The notes below the pieces were generated by a model that saw only the letters and a list, made by a program, of their open reading frames with translations, ran no database searches and was not told the DNA's origin. Below, piece by piece: positions 1-10,221 of a stretch of 64,000 bases of DNA (position 1 is the stretch's first letter; each line of letters opens with the position of its first letter). Source of the DNA: Aquisphaera insulae (lineage in GTDB: Bacteria > Planctomycetota > Planctomycetia > Isosphaerales > Isosphaeraceae); contig NZ_JAALJH010000024.1 of assembly GCF_011064615.1 (NCBI RefSeq), forward strand, positions 37,429 to 101,428. The letters are read 5' to 3'. The translations under genes and the position numbers were made by a program.

Positions 1-123
1 GACCGCATCGCCGACATCGAAATCCTCGAGAGCCTCAGCGATCGCATCCTCTTCGTCAGCAACTGGGAAGATCTCCTCCGCGGAATACCGGGAGATTCCG
101 ACTCACGGCCCAACCCAAATTGA
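1..123 (+). CDS. Rpn-like (PD-(D/E)XK) protein, C-terminal part only
   Basis: This open frame enters from the left edge and ends at a TGA at 121-123, so only the last 40 residues are visible. They match the C-terminus of the complete Rpn-like protein at 47675-48574: both share the 'ILE(S/A)LS(D/E)RILFV' stretch followed by 'NW.DLLR.IP'. The family (recombination-promoting nuclease / putative transposase type) is abundant and multicopy in planctomycetes and cyanobacteria. The catalytic part lies outside the window, so whether this copy is intact cannot be judged. Confidence 0.75.
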   Translation, partial: DRIADIEILESLSDRILFVSNWEDLLRGIPGDSDSRPNPN

Positions 124-153
124 TCGCAACAACGCAATCAGGGGCGCACTCCG

Positions 154-339
154 GTGGACTCTATAGCCGCATGGTTGTGGATCTTGCTCGGCATCGCCTC
201 CGTCGTGATCGCCTTTGTCGAGTTCTGGAAGCAGGAAAGTGCCCTCTCTCGGGACGGTCAACGTCGCTATATCGAGGCGTTTCAGCGAGAGCGGGCTCGA
301 ATTCGACGTCTTCACCATGAGCACAGGTCCAGCGAATGA
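154..339 (+). CDS. Small single-pass membrane protein, unknown function
   Basis: This is a 61-residue ORF with a GTG start. The N-terminus carries one hydrophobic segment (about residues 5-23, rich in W, L, I and V). It is followed by a highly charged, Arg/Glu-rich tail that looks helical. The stop codon overlaps the start of hemL in an ATGA arrangement (336-339), so the two are probably translationally coupled. I do not recognise a family. The topology suggests an inner-membrane micro-protein with a cytoplasmic basic tail. The coupling to hemL is the main argument that it is real; the weak point is the GTG start without a strong ribosome binding site. Confidence 0.5.
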   Translation: MDSIAAWLWILLGIASVVIAFVEFWKQESALSRDGQRRYIEAFQRERARIRRLHHEHRSSE

Positions 340-1661
340 GCTCAAGCACCCCCGCCGTATCCCGCCCCGAATTCCGGCTGCCGCAGAGCCATGAGGCCTT
401 CGCCCGCGCCAGCCGCGTGATCCCGGGCGGCGTGAACAGCCCGGCGCGGGCCTTCGGCGCGGTGGGGGGCGAGCCTCCCTTCATCGCGAGGGCGGACGGG
501 GCCTATCTCTTCGATATCGATGGGCATCAATATATTGACTATATCGGCTCGTGGGGCCCGATGATCCTCGGCCACGGGCATCCGGAGGTCCGCCGGGAGG
601 TGGCGGAGGCGCTCTCGCTCGGCACCAGCTTCGGCGCGCCGACGGTCCGCGAGGCGGAGATCGCCGAGGCTGTCGCGGCGGCGGTCCCCTCGATCGAGAA
701 GGTCCGATTCGTCTCCTCCGGCACCGAGGCGACGATGTCCGCGATCCGACTGGCCCGCGGCGCGACCGGCCGGGACAAGGTCGTCAAGATGGCCGGGCAC
801 TACCACGGCCACGTCGATGCCCTGCTGATCCAGGCCGGATCGGCCGCGACCACGCTGGGGACGCCCAACAGTCCGGGGGTGACCGCCGGCGCGGCCCGGG
901 ATACGCTGCTCTGCCCGTTCAACGACGCCCCGGCCGTGGCCGCCCTGCTGGAGCAGCACCGCGGGGAGGTCGCCGCCGTGCTCCTCGAGCCGATCGCCGG
1001 CAACATGGGCCTCGTCCCGCCGCGGCCGGGATATCTCGAGGCCCTCCGGACGCTGACGGAGACGCACGGCGTGATCCTGATCTTCGACGAGGTCATGACG
1101 GGCTTCCGCGTCGCCTACGGCGGAGCCCAGTCGCTCTACGGCGTCACGCCCGACATGACCACGCTCGGCAAGATCGTGGGCGGCGGGCTCCCCGCCGCGG
1201 CCTACGGGTCATCGGCCGCGGTGATGGATCACGTCTCGCCGGTCGGGCCCGTCTTCCAGGCCGGCACGCTCTCCGGCAACCCGCTGGCCATGGCCGCCGG
1301 CCTCGCCACGCTCCGGGCCCTCCGCGAGGAGGCGGCCTACGAGACGCTCGAAGCCCGCTCCGCCCGCCTGGCCGAGGGCCTCGAACGCGCCGCCCGCGAT
1401 GCGAAGGTCCCGCACGTCGTCCAGCGCGTCGGCAGCATGCTCACGCTCTTCTTCCACGACGGACCCGTCCATGACTATGAGGACGCGAAGCGGAGCGACA
1501 CGAAGCTCTTCGCCCGATTCTTCTGGGAGATGCTCGCGCGGGGCGTCTACCTGCCGTGCAGCCAGTTCGAGGCCGCGTTCGTCTCCGCCGCCCACACCGA
1601 GTCCGACATCGACCACACCATCGCCGCGGCCCGCGAGGCCCTGGCCGTCGCCACGCGCTGA
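336..1661 (+). CDS. hemL: Glutamate-1-semialdehyde 2,1-aminomutase
   Basis: This is a 441-residue PLP enzyme that converts glutamate-1-semialdehyde to 5-aminolevulinate in the C5 tetrapyrrole pathway. Features of fold-type I class III aminotransferases are present in order: 'GGVNSPARAF' near residues 31-40, the 'SSGTEATMSAIRLAR' phosphate-binding region at 127-141, the 'DEVMTGFR' aspartate D251, and the Schiff-base lysine K279 in 'TTLGKIVGGGLP'. Length and motif order are normal for HemL. Its ATG overlaps the stop of the upstream micro-protein by 4 nt. No other haem-pathway gene lies nearby. The nearest alternative would be another class III aminotransferase, but the HemL-specific N-terminal motif makes that unlikely. 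Confidence 0.95.
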   Translation: MSSSTPAVSRPEFRLPQSHEAFARASRVIPGGVNSPARAFGAVGGEPPFIARADGAYLFDIDGHQYIDYIGSWGPMILGHGHPEVRREVAEALSLGTSFGAPTVREAEIAEAVAAAVPSIEKVRFVSSGTEATMSAIRLARGATGRDKVVKMAGHYHGHVDALLIQAGSAATTLGTPNSPGVTAGAARDTLLCPFNDAPAVAALLEQHRGEVAAVLLEPIAGNMGLVPPRPGYLEALRTLTETHGVILIFDEVMTGFRVAYGGAQSLYGVTPDMTTLGKIVGGGLPAAAYGSSAAVMDHVSPVGPVFQAGTLSGNPLAMAAGLATLRALREEAAYETLEARSARLAEGLERAARDAKVPHVVQRVGSMLTLFFHDGPVHDYEDAKRSDTKLFARFFWEMLARGVYLPCSQFEAAFVSAAHTESDIDHTIAAAREALAVATR

Positions 1662-1692
1662 AGCATCGCATCGAGAAGATGGAGGCTCGCCC

Positions 1693-2463
1693 ATGACTCG
1701 TCCGTTCAGTCGCCGCATCGCGCCGATGCTCGCCATCCCGGCCATCCTGGCGTTCTTCCCGATCCACGCCGCCGACGAGCCCTCGATGGCGACGACCCAC
1801 GCCGTCTGCCGCCGGGCTTCCGCGCCGCCGGTGCTCGACGGCAAGCTCGACGACCCGTGCTGGAAGGACGCCGCAGCCATCGACAAGTTCGCCTCCTTCT
1901 GGAGCAGGACCCCTCGGCGCGGGACGCGGGCGTATCTCACCTGGGATGACGAGGCCCTCTACTGGGCCGGGACGATGACCGACGCGGAGGTCCGCGGCTT
2001 CGGCGAACGGCGGAACGATCACCTCTGGGAGGGCGACGTCTTCGAGCTCTTCCTCAAGCCATCCGCCAATCGGCCCGAGTACTTCGAGTTCCAGGGGAAT
2101 CCCCGCGGCCTGGTCTTCGAAATGGCCTTCGCCGAGCGCGGCAAGGGCCCGAAGGACTACCACGACGGCCCCGCCCTGGGCACCGCCATCGCCGTTTCCG
2201 TGGACGGGACGCTCGATCACCCCGGCGACACGGACCGGAGCTGGACCATCGAGGGCCGGATCCCCTGGTCGGCCTTCACCCTCGCCGGTGGACGGCCGAA
2301 GCCCGGCGATGTCTGGAAGTTCGCCATCTGCCGCTATGATTATGGTGCAGAAGGGACGGAGCCGGTTCTGATGAGCTCGGCCCCCCTCACGGAGCGGAGC
2401 TTCCACCAGCATGAGGACTACGGATCGCTGACGTTCGAGGGCCCTGTCGCCGCGGCCCGGTAA
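1693..2463 (+). CDS. Secreted CBM9-like carbohydrate-binding protein
   Basis: This is a 256-residue protein. The ATG at 1693 follows a GATGGAGG ribosome binding site and starts a signal peptide (basic MTRPFSRR, hydrophobic core, cleavage near 'HAADE'). The mature part has the pattern of the CBM9-like / DOMON-type family: 'PPVLDGKLDDPCWKDA', 'LTWDDEALYWAGTMTD', 'WEGDVFELFLKP' and 'IPWSAF'. In this family such modules bind sugars or haem and often stand alone or fused to glycosidases in planctomycetes. It lies 31 nt after hemL on the same strand but has no functional link to it. The exact ligand is unknown. Longer upstream starts in this frame overlap hemL and are unlikely. Confidence 0.75.
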   Translation: MTRPFSRRIAPMLAIPAILAFFPIHAADEPSMATTHAVCRRASAPPVLDGKLDDPCWKDAAAIDKFASFWSRTPRRGTRAYLTWDDEALYWAGTMTDAEVRGFGERRNDHLWEGDVFELFLKPSANRPEYFEFQGNPRGLVFEMAFAERGKGPKDYHDGPALGTAIAVSVDGTLDHPGDTDRSWTIEGRIPWSAFTLAGGRPKPGDVWKFAICRYDYGAEGTEPVLMSSAPLTERSFHQHEDYGSLTFEGPVAAAR

Positions 2464-2504
2464 TTCCCCCCCAACCGTCGAAACGTGACACGCGGAGCGG
2501 CGGT

Positions 2505-2966
2505 TCAGAGCTCGGGGAGGAATACCTCCGCCTTGCCGTACATGGCCGCGTGGCCGCCGATCAGGAAGACCGACACCCGAACTGCCTTCCATGGCTCGTT
2601 GTCTCCATCGGGATTCAGCTCGATGATCCGCCCTTCCAGCGGCGCCCCCTGGTCGAGCAGCCTGGCGATGGTCGGATTGCGGTCCCGAGGAACATACCCG
2701 AGATGATAGCCGCCCCAGCGCAGGGCCACGGCACGACGGTCATGGGGATTCTTCGGCTCGCGGACGAGCGTCAGCACCAGCCCGGTCATCAGGTCTTCCA
2801 GGATCTCCGGCCCGTCGTGGTACTGGAAACCGGCGATGTGGAATCGCGCCAGCTCGTAATCGCTTCGTGGTTCCAGAGACGTCCCGCGCCACGACGTCCA
2901 TGGCCAGTCCATCGTGAAGTGGAATCTGAACCGGCAGGAAAACCACGCGCCGATCGAGAACTTCAT
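2505..2966 (-). CDS. HIRAN domain-containing protein
   Basis: This is a 153-residue protein. The ATG at 2966 is preceded by GGAGG at a good distance; an upstream in-frame ATG (2999) has no such site. The centre reads 'VREPKNPHDRRAVALRW' followed by 'YHLGYVPRDRN', the signature of the HIRAN fold, which in RAD5/HLTF-like proteins recognises DNA 3' ends. Here HIRAN is essentially the whole protein, with only a short N-terminal extension. The protein could bind DNA damage sites or be an effector-associated module. It is convergent with the CBM9-like gene and its neighbours give no functional hint. Confidence 0.75.
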   Translation of the reverse strand: MKFSIGAWFSCRFRFHFTMDWPWTSWRGTSLEPRSDYELARFHIAGFQYHDGPEILEDLMTGLVLTLVREPKNPHDRRAVALRWGGYHLGYVPRDRNPTIARLLDQGAPLEGRIIELNPDGDNEPWKAVRVSVFLIGGHAAMYGKAEVFLPEL

Positions 2967-3031
2967 GGCTTCGTCCCTCCGGCCCCGGAAGGCACGCATT
3001 GCACTCCTTGTTCACTGAGCAATCGTGCACT

Positions 3032-5224
3032 TTATCGCGAAGGTTTGACATCGAGAAGCCCTGACTCGCGGAGCGAGCCCCGTACGATCCCGAACCGGAA
3101 TTCCTGCCCGGATTCGAAGGGGGCCTCGAGCTCGAGATTCTCGAACGCCACGCCGCCGGGGATCTTCGCGGTGGAGGCCCAGTAGGTCTCTCGGGCGTTG
3201 ACGCGAGCCACGAGGGCGGCCCTGGCCGGCGCGGACCAGTACTGGGTGGCGACGTCGCCGCGGTAGTGCCAGCCGCGGTGGACGTCGCGGTCGTACGTGG
3301 CGTGAGTGGGGTCGGCCTCGTCGGGTGCGGCGGCGACGATCGCACGGCCGTCCCGGAGGCTCAGTTCGTCGAGCGTCCATTCGCGATGAGCCGCGAACCC
3401 CGCGACAATCGGGCGGAAAGGGTGATAGATCGAGGCTGCGGTGACGAGGCGGTCCTTCAGCGAAAGGACGCGGAGCCTCGCGTAATTGCCCATCGTCGCG
3501 GTCAGGATGCACGACCGCATCGTCGCGGAACCCTCGGCGGCGAAGACCCGGAAGGCGACCTCGTGCGGCCGATCCTCTCGGAAGGCGACTTCCACGATCG
3601 GGCGGGCGCCGTGATTGAAGGGTTCGACCCCGAAAAAGACCCGGAGGGAGCGATGCCCGTCCTCCTCGCCGACGACGCCGCGGGCGGGCCGGCTCGGGTC
3701 GTGCGGGGAGGTCGCGTCTTGCAGCCGGTCGGCCGACCACATCGCCTTGCCCGGCATGCCGGGATCGAGGCGGCTGGGCTCCAGCTCGGACAGACCGCGG
3801 GCGGCTCCGACGATCGGCTCGATGGCGACGAAGTTCATCGGCGTCAATCGGGGCTGGCCCAGATAGGGCGTGTAGATTCGGATCAGCCCGCGAGGCCCTC
3901 GGTTGGGCCAGAGTCCGACGGCGATACCCCCCTTGATCCCCCAGGTCGGCTCGGCCGCGATGCCCGACGCCGGGCGGAGGAACGGGCCGTCCTCCTCGGG
4001 GGGAGAGAGTGCGGCCGACTCCAACCGGCCCAGGATCTCACGAGACGTCGCGATGCGGCCGTTCGCGAGGTCCACCGCGGCCTCGTCCAGCTTCGCTCTC
4101 AGCTCCGGCCGGGCCGCCTGGATGCCCCTCAGATGGTAAAGGCGAAGGGCCAGCCGGAGGTCCTCACCGCGCGGGGCGAAGGCTCGATCGATGCGCTCGC
4201 GGCGGAGGCGCTGGATCGTTTCCAGGTCGCGAAATCCGACCTCCGCGGACGGCTCGACCTGCGTCCCTTCACCCCAGTCGTTCCAGGTCGCGACCTGGAC
4301 GAACGGTGGCCTGCCGGCCAGTGCCTCCCCGAGGGTCGACGCGAGCATGCTCCCCCCCCGGTCGGGGAGCTCTCCGTAGCTGGCGTGGACCTTCGCCTCG
4401 GCGTAGATGTCCTTGAACCGCACGAAGGCCGCCGGCATCCGCACCGGCCAGGCCGCGGACTCCTCGCGGAATCGATCGAAGGCCGCGATCCCCTCCTTCG
4501 GGACCGGCCAGTCGAAGCCTCCCTCCGCTCGCGGGCGGCGGCGGTGTTCGCTGAGATAGACCGGTGCGCCGACCTCCGGCAAGACCTCCTGCCACTCCCG
4601 ATCGCTGAGGCCGTCCCGGCCGAACGAGAGGAGCACCGGCCGGCCGTTCCATCGCAGATACTCCGGCGACCGGAACCAGTGCTCCCCCAGCCAGGCGAGC
4701 ATCTCCCGGGCGTGCTTCACCCGGTCCCCCTGCGCCAGGCGGCCGGCCTCGACGAGCCGGGGGATGGTCTGGTCCTCGTAGCAGATCGCCAGCTTCAGCC
4801 CGATCCTCTCCGCCGCGGCCAGGATCGCCGCCGTGTTCCTGTGAATGATCGAATAATCATTCAAGTCGGACAGCCCGTACCAATCCACGACGATGCCGTC
4901 GATGCCGGCCAGCTTCATCAGGAGGAGATGGTATTCGATGACCGCCGGGTCGCCGGAATCATACGGTCCGATGAGCGGGTGGAAGTGCGAGGCGATCTGC
5001 CGTCGCCCCGTCGCCGGATCCACCCTTTCCGGGTCGAAGGCATTCATCGTCCAGTGCCAGCCCCACACGGGTGACGCGGGCTTCGCCACGAACCAGGGCA
5101 TGTAATGGGCAAGGATCAGGGTCTCCTTCACCTCCGCCTTCGCGGGATCCTCCGCGGCGATCGCCGGAGCACCGATGCCGGCGAGCAGGACGACGATCAC
5201 GGGCGATCGAGACATCCCGAACAT
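3032..5224 (-). CDS. Secreted GH71/GH99-like glycosidase
   Basis: This is a 730-residue protein with a signal peptide (hydrophobic core about residues 7-20, cleavage near 'AIAAE'). The first ~370 residues resemble the GH71/GH99 type TIM barrel (endo-acting alpha-mannosidase / alpha-glucanase class): 'AHYMPWF' at 39-45, 'GIDGIVVDWYG' at 107-117, 'LAICYEDQT' near 145-153 and the acidic motif 'TWNDWGEGTQVEP' at 313-325. The C-terminal half is a beta-rich region without a family I can name. The gene is 44 nt downstream of tsaD on the same strand, but a functional link is unlikely. Substrate is unknown; alpha-mannan or alpha-glucan is an inference from the family. Confidence 0.75.
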   Translation of the reverse strand: MFGMSRSPVIVVLLAGIGAPAIAAEDPAKAEVKETLILAHYMPWFVAKPASPVWGWHWTMNAFDPERVDPATGRRQIASHFHPLIGPYDSGDPAVIEYHLLLMKLAGIDGIVVDWYGLSDLNDYSIIHRNTAAILAAAERIGLKLAICYEDQTIPRLVEAGRLAQGDRVKHAREMLAWLGEHWFRSPEYLRWNGRPVLLSFGRDGLSDREWQEVLPEVGAPVYLSEHRRRPRAEGGFDWPVPKEGIAAFDRFREESAAWPVRMPAAFVRFKDIYAEAKVHASYGELPDRGGSMLASTLGEALAGRPPFVQVATWNDWGEGTQVEPSAEVGFRDLETIQRLRRERIDRAFAPRGEDLRLALRLYHLRGIQAARPELRAKLDEAAVDLANGRIATSREILGRLESAALSPPEEDGPFLRPASGIAAEPTWGIKGGIAVGLWPNRGPRGLIRIYTPYLGQPRLTPMNFVAIEPIVGAARGLSELEPSRLDPGMPGKAMWSADRLQDATSPHDPSRPARGVVGEEDGHRSLRVFFGVEPFNHGARPIVEVAFREDRPHEVAFRVFAAEGSATMRSCILTATMGNYARLRVLSLKDRLVTAASIYHPFRPIVAGFAAHREWTLDELSLRDGRAIVAAAPDEADPTHATYDRDVHRGWHYRGDVATQYWSAPARAALVARVNARETYWASTAKIPGGVAFENLELEAPFESGQEFRFGIVRGSLRESGLLDVKPSR

Positions 5225-5268
5225 GATCCCTCCTTCGCACCTTCGACCCGGGAAACCCGTCGGCCAGG

Positions 5269-6354
5269 TCAGGTCTTCCGCCCCGGGCGGACCAGCCCGG
5301 CGGCGACGTCGATGTCGAGATCGGCGACCTGGCCGGCGGACAGCTTGGACAGGGCGATGCCGGCCATGGCGGCGTTGTCGGTGCAGAGTCCCAGCGGCGG
5401 GATGAACAGCTCGACATCCTCTTCCGACGCCAGGGCCGTCAGCCGATCGCGGAGGCGAGCGTTCGCCGCGACGCCCCCGCCGACGCCCAGGCGCCTGAGG
5501 CCGGTCCTCGCCAGCACCTGGCGGGTCTTGGCGATCAGGACGTCCACGACGGCCTCCTGGAAGCTCGCGGCGAGGTCCGCCACCATCTCCGCGGACGGGA
5601 CGACATGCCCGAGCTGCTCATTCGGTCCGCGGAGGGCGTAGAGGACGGCCGTCTTGAGCCCCGAGAAGCTGAAGATCGGGCGGTCGTCGTGCAGGAACGA
5701 GCGGGGGAAGGCGAACGCACGGGGGTTGCCGGCCCGCGCCGCCCGCTCGATCTCGGGGCCGCCGGGATAGCCCAGTCCGAGCAGGCTGGCGACCTTGTCG
5801 AAGGCCTCGCCGGCCGCGTCGTCGGTCGTGCCGCCGAGCAGCTCGCAGTCGAGCGGGCCGCGGCAATGATACAGGCTCGTATGCCCGCCGGAGACGACCA
5901 GGCCGACGCACGGGTAGACCTCGCGTTCGGGGAAGGCGAGCTGGCAGGCATACAGATGGCCCTCCAGGTGGTCCACCGCCACGAGGGGGACATCGAGCGC
6001 CAGCGCCAGGGCCTTCGCCGCCGTGAGCCCGACGACGAGAGCACCGACCAGGCCCGGCCGCGTGGCGACGGCGATCATTCCCAGGTCCTGGTGCGCGATC
6101 CCGGCTCGGCGGATCGCCTCGTCGATCATCGGCAGCACCTGCTGGACGTGGGCCCGCGAGGCGATCTCCGGGACGACGCCGCCGAATCTCCGGTGCAATC
6201 CCACCTGCGAGGAGACGACGCTGGAGAGGACGCGGGGCACCCCGTGGAGCGGGGGCCGCGGCCCCGCCAGGACCGCCGCCCCCGTCTCGTCGCACGTCGT
6301 CTCGATGGCGAGGAAAACGAGCTCCTCGCCGCCTCTTGGACCTGCCGTACTCAC
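5269..6354 (-). CDS. tsaD: tRNA N6-adenosine threonylcarbamoyltransferase
   Basis: This is a 361-residue protein of the Kae1/TsaD family, which transfers threonylcarbamoyl to A37 of ANN-decoding tRNAs. Visible features are 'AIETTCDETGAAV' at residues 16-28, 'GGVVPEIASRAHV' at 58-70, the metal-binding pair H129/H133 in 'HLEGH', 'SGGHTSLY', and the late 'CTDNAAMAG' aspartate motif. The start is a GTG whose first bases overlap the stop of the upstream protease gene (GTGA overlap), so the two genes are translationally coupled. The partners tsaB, tsaC and tsaE are not in the window. Confidence 0.95.
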   Translation of the reverse strand: MSTAGPRGGEELVFLAIETTCDETGAAVLAGPRPPLHGVPRVLSSVVSSQVGLHRRFGGVVPEIASRAHVQQVLPMIDEAIRRAGIAHQDLGMIAVATRPGLVGALVVGLTAAKALALALDVPLVAVDHLEGHLYACQLAFPEREVYPCVGLVVSGGHTSLYHCRGPLDCELLGGTTDDAAGEAFDKVASLLGLGYPGGPEIERAARAGNPRAFAFPRSFLHDDRPIFSFSGLKTAVLYALRGPNEQLGHVVPSAEMVADLAASFQEAVVDVLIAKTRQVLARTGLRRLGVGGGVAANARLRDRLTALASEEDVELFIPPLGLCTDNAAMAGIALSKLSAGQVADLDIDVAAGLVRPGRKT

Positions 6355-7796
6355 GCGGCCTTCGCCTGGGGCGCCGCGGCGATCTTCGCCTTAAGCACCT
6401 CGATCGCCTTGTCCAGGACCTTGTCCACGAACGGGCCGGCGTCCTCGCCCGGCTTGCGGATCCTGGTCGCCACCGGCTTGTCCTTGTCGTCGGGCTTCTT
6501 CTCCTCGGCCTTCTTGTCGTCGGGCTTCTTTTCCTCGGGTTTCTTGTCCTTCGCGGCCTCCGGCGCCGGCTTGCGATGTCCCTTGGCGGAGGAATTCAGG
6601 TCGCGTTCGCGGCGGCCGATGAACCACTGCACATACTCGCTGGGGGTGAGCTTCACCTCCATGCCCGCGTCCGGAGAGACCCCCCACTTGTCGGTGGGCT
6701 TGGAGTCGCGGAAGCGGTGGATGTTGTTGCCGTTGGGCCGGTGGTAACTCGCCACGGTGAGCTTCAGGACGCTCGTGCCGTCCTCCAGCTCCAGGAGGTT
6801 CTGGACCGAGCCCTTGCCGTAAGACCGCTGGCCGACGATCGTGGCGCGTCCGTTGTCCTGGAGCGCGGCGGAGACGATCTCCGAGGCCGAGGCCGAGTTG
6901 GAATTGACCAGCACGACGATGGGCAGGTCCTCGAACGGGCTGTCCTTCTGGGCGAGGTACGACTTGGGGATGGTGTTCCGGCCCTCGGTGCTGACGATCT
7001 TCCCCTTCTCCAGGAAGAGGTCGGAGATCTCCACGGCGGCGCTGAGGAGCCCGCCCGGGTTGTCGCGGAGGTCCAGGATCAGCCCCGCGGCCCCCTTGTC
7101 CTTGATCTCGTCGAGGGCCTTTCGGAGCTCATCCGGCGTGTTCTGGACGAAGCTCGAAATCCTCACATAGGCGATCTTCTTGTCCTTGTCCAGGAGGTAG
7201 TCCCACGCGTCCCCCTCGGCCCGATGGTCGGCCAGGACGCTCGGGACCTCGATGATGGCCCGGGTGACGGCGACGGTCTCCGCGGTCTCGGTCCCCTCGT
7301 GGAGGACCGTGAGCTTGACGTCGGTCCCGGGGCGGCCGGTGAGGACCTCGACGGCCTTGTCGGGCCCCATGCCCTCGGTCGAGGTGCCGTCGATCTCCAT
7401 GATCTGGTCACCGGCGAGGATCCCCGCCTCGTAGGCCGGCGTGCCGACCATGGGGGCGATCACTCGCAGCCGGTTGGTCTCCGGGTCGATGCCCACCTGG
7501 ATGCCGATACCCCCGAACTTCCCCTCGATCTGCCGGCGGAAGAGTCGGGATTCGCTGGTGTTGATGAACGAGGAATGCTGATCCAGGCTCTGGAGCATGC
7601 CCTCGATCGCGTTCTCCAGGAGCTCCCGGCGGGTGACCGGGCGGACGTAGTTGGCCTCGACCTTCTCCACGGCGTCGACGAACAGTCCGTAGAGCTCCAG
7701 CATCTCGTCCTTGGGCTTGGCCCCATGCGTGGCCTGCCAGCAGAACAGGCCGCTCGACACGATCAGGGCCAGGGCCAGTAAGTTCCGTCTCGACAT
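6351..7796 (-). CDS. ctp: S41 family C-terminal processing peptidase
   Basis: This is a 481-residue protein. A single N-terminal hydrophobic segment (residues 5-20) acts as signal or anchor. A PDZ domain lies at about 90-175 ('GGIGIQVG', 'AYEAGILAGDQIMEIDG'), followed by the S41 core with 'LDLRDNPGGLL'. The probable catalytic Ser is S303 in 'NSNSASASEIV', and the lysine is K328 in 'RSYGKGSVQ', spaced as in Prc/CtpA. The tail (about 415-450) is a low-complexity Lys/Asp/Glu/Pro linker. It probably cleaves C-termini of periplasmic proteins. It overlaps tsaD by 4 nt. Confidence 0.92.
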   Translation of the reverse strand: MSRRNLLALALIVSSGLFCWQATHGAKPKDEMLELYGLFVDAVEKVEANYVRPVTRRELLENAIEGMLQSLDQHSSFINTSESRLFRRQIEGKFGGIGIQVGIDPETNRLRVIAPMVGTPAYEAGILAGDQIMEIDGTSTEGMGPDKAVEVLTGRPGTDVKLTVLHEGTETAETVAVTRAIIEVPSVLADHRAEGDAWDYLLDKDKKIAYVRISSFVQNTPDELRKALDEIKDKGAAGLILDLRDNPGGLLSAAVEISDLFLEKGKIVSTEGRNTIPKSYLAQKDSPFEDLPIVVLVNSNSASASEIVSAALQDNGRATIVGQRSYGKGSVQNLLELEDGTSVLKLTVASYHRPNGNNIHRFRDSKPTDKWGVSPDAGMEVKLTPSEYVQWFIGRRERDLNSSAKGHRKPAPEAAKDKKPEEKKPDDKKAEEKKPDDKDKPVATRIRKPGEDAGPFVDKVLDKAIEVLKAKIAAAPQAKAA

Positions 7797-7856
7797 CGGC
7801 TAGCTCTCCCTCTTCGTCCTCGTCGGCAAGATTCGTGCATCCGGTCGCAACACCCG

Positions 7857-7886
7857 AGTCTATTCGATGCCCCGCGGACGTGGCAA
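7857..7886 (-). promoter_or_regulatory. Candidate sigma70-type promoter for ctp-tsaD
   Basis: Read on the minus strand, TTGCCA (7886-7881) and TAGACT (7862-7857) are separated by 18 nt, about 55 nt upstream of the ctp start. This rests on sequence match only. Confidence 0.35.
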
Positions 7887-7905
7887 GCTGAGGCGACTCC
7901 GGCGA

Positions 7906-10065
<2,160 letters not shown>

Positions 10066-10098
10066 TCGCCGACGACGCGGACGCCGCCCGGCTCGATG

Positions 10099-10127
10099 AT
10101 TATGACCCGGCACGCCTCTCGTGTCAT
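10099..10127 (-). promoter_or_regulatory. Candidate promoter for the DUF255 gene
   Basis: Read on the minus strand, ATGACA (10127-10122) and CATAAT (10104-10099) are separated by 17 nt. Transcription would begin about 25 nt before the start codon at 10065. Both boxes match the sigma70 consensus at five of six positions. Confidence 0.5.
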
Positions 10128-10221
10128 CGCACTTATCGCGCCGCCCCCGCTCGTCGTCGGATCGGCGACCATCCACGCCCGAGATCCCGATGACCGCTGG
10201 CCTGGCCGGCGCGGATGCCGT

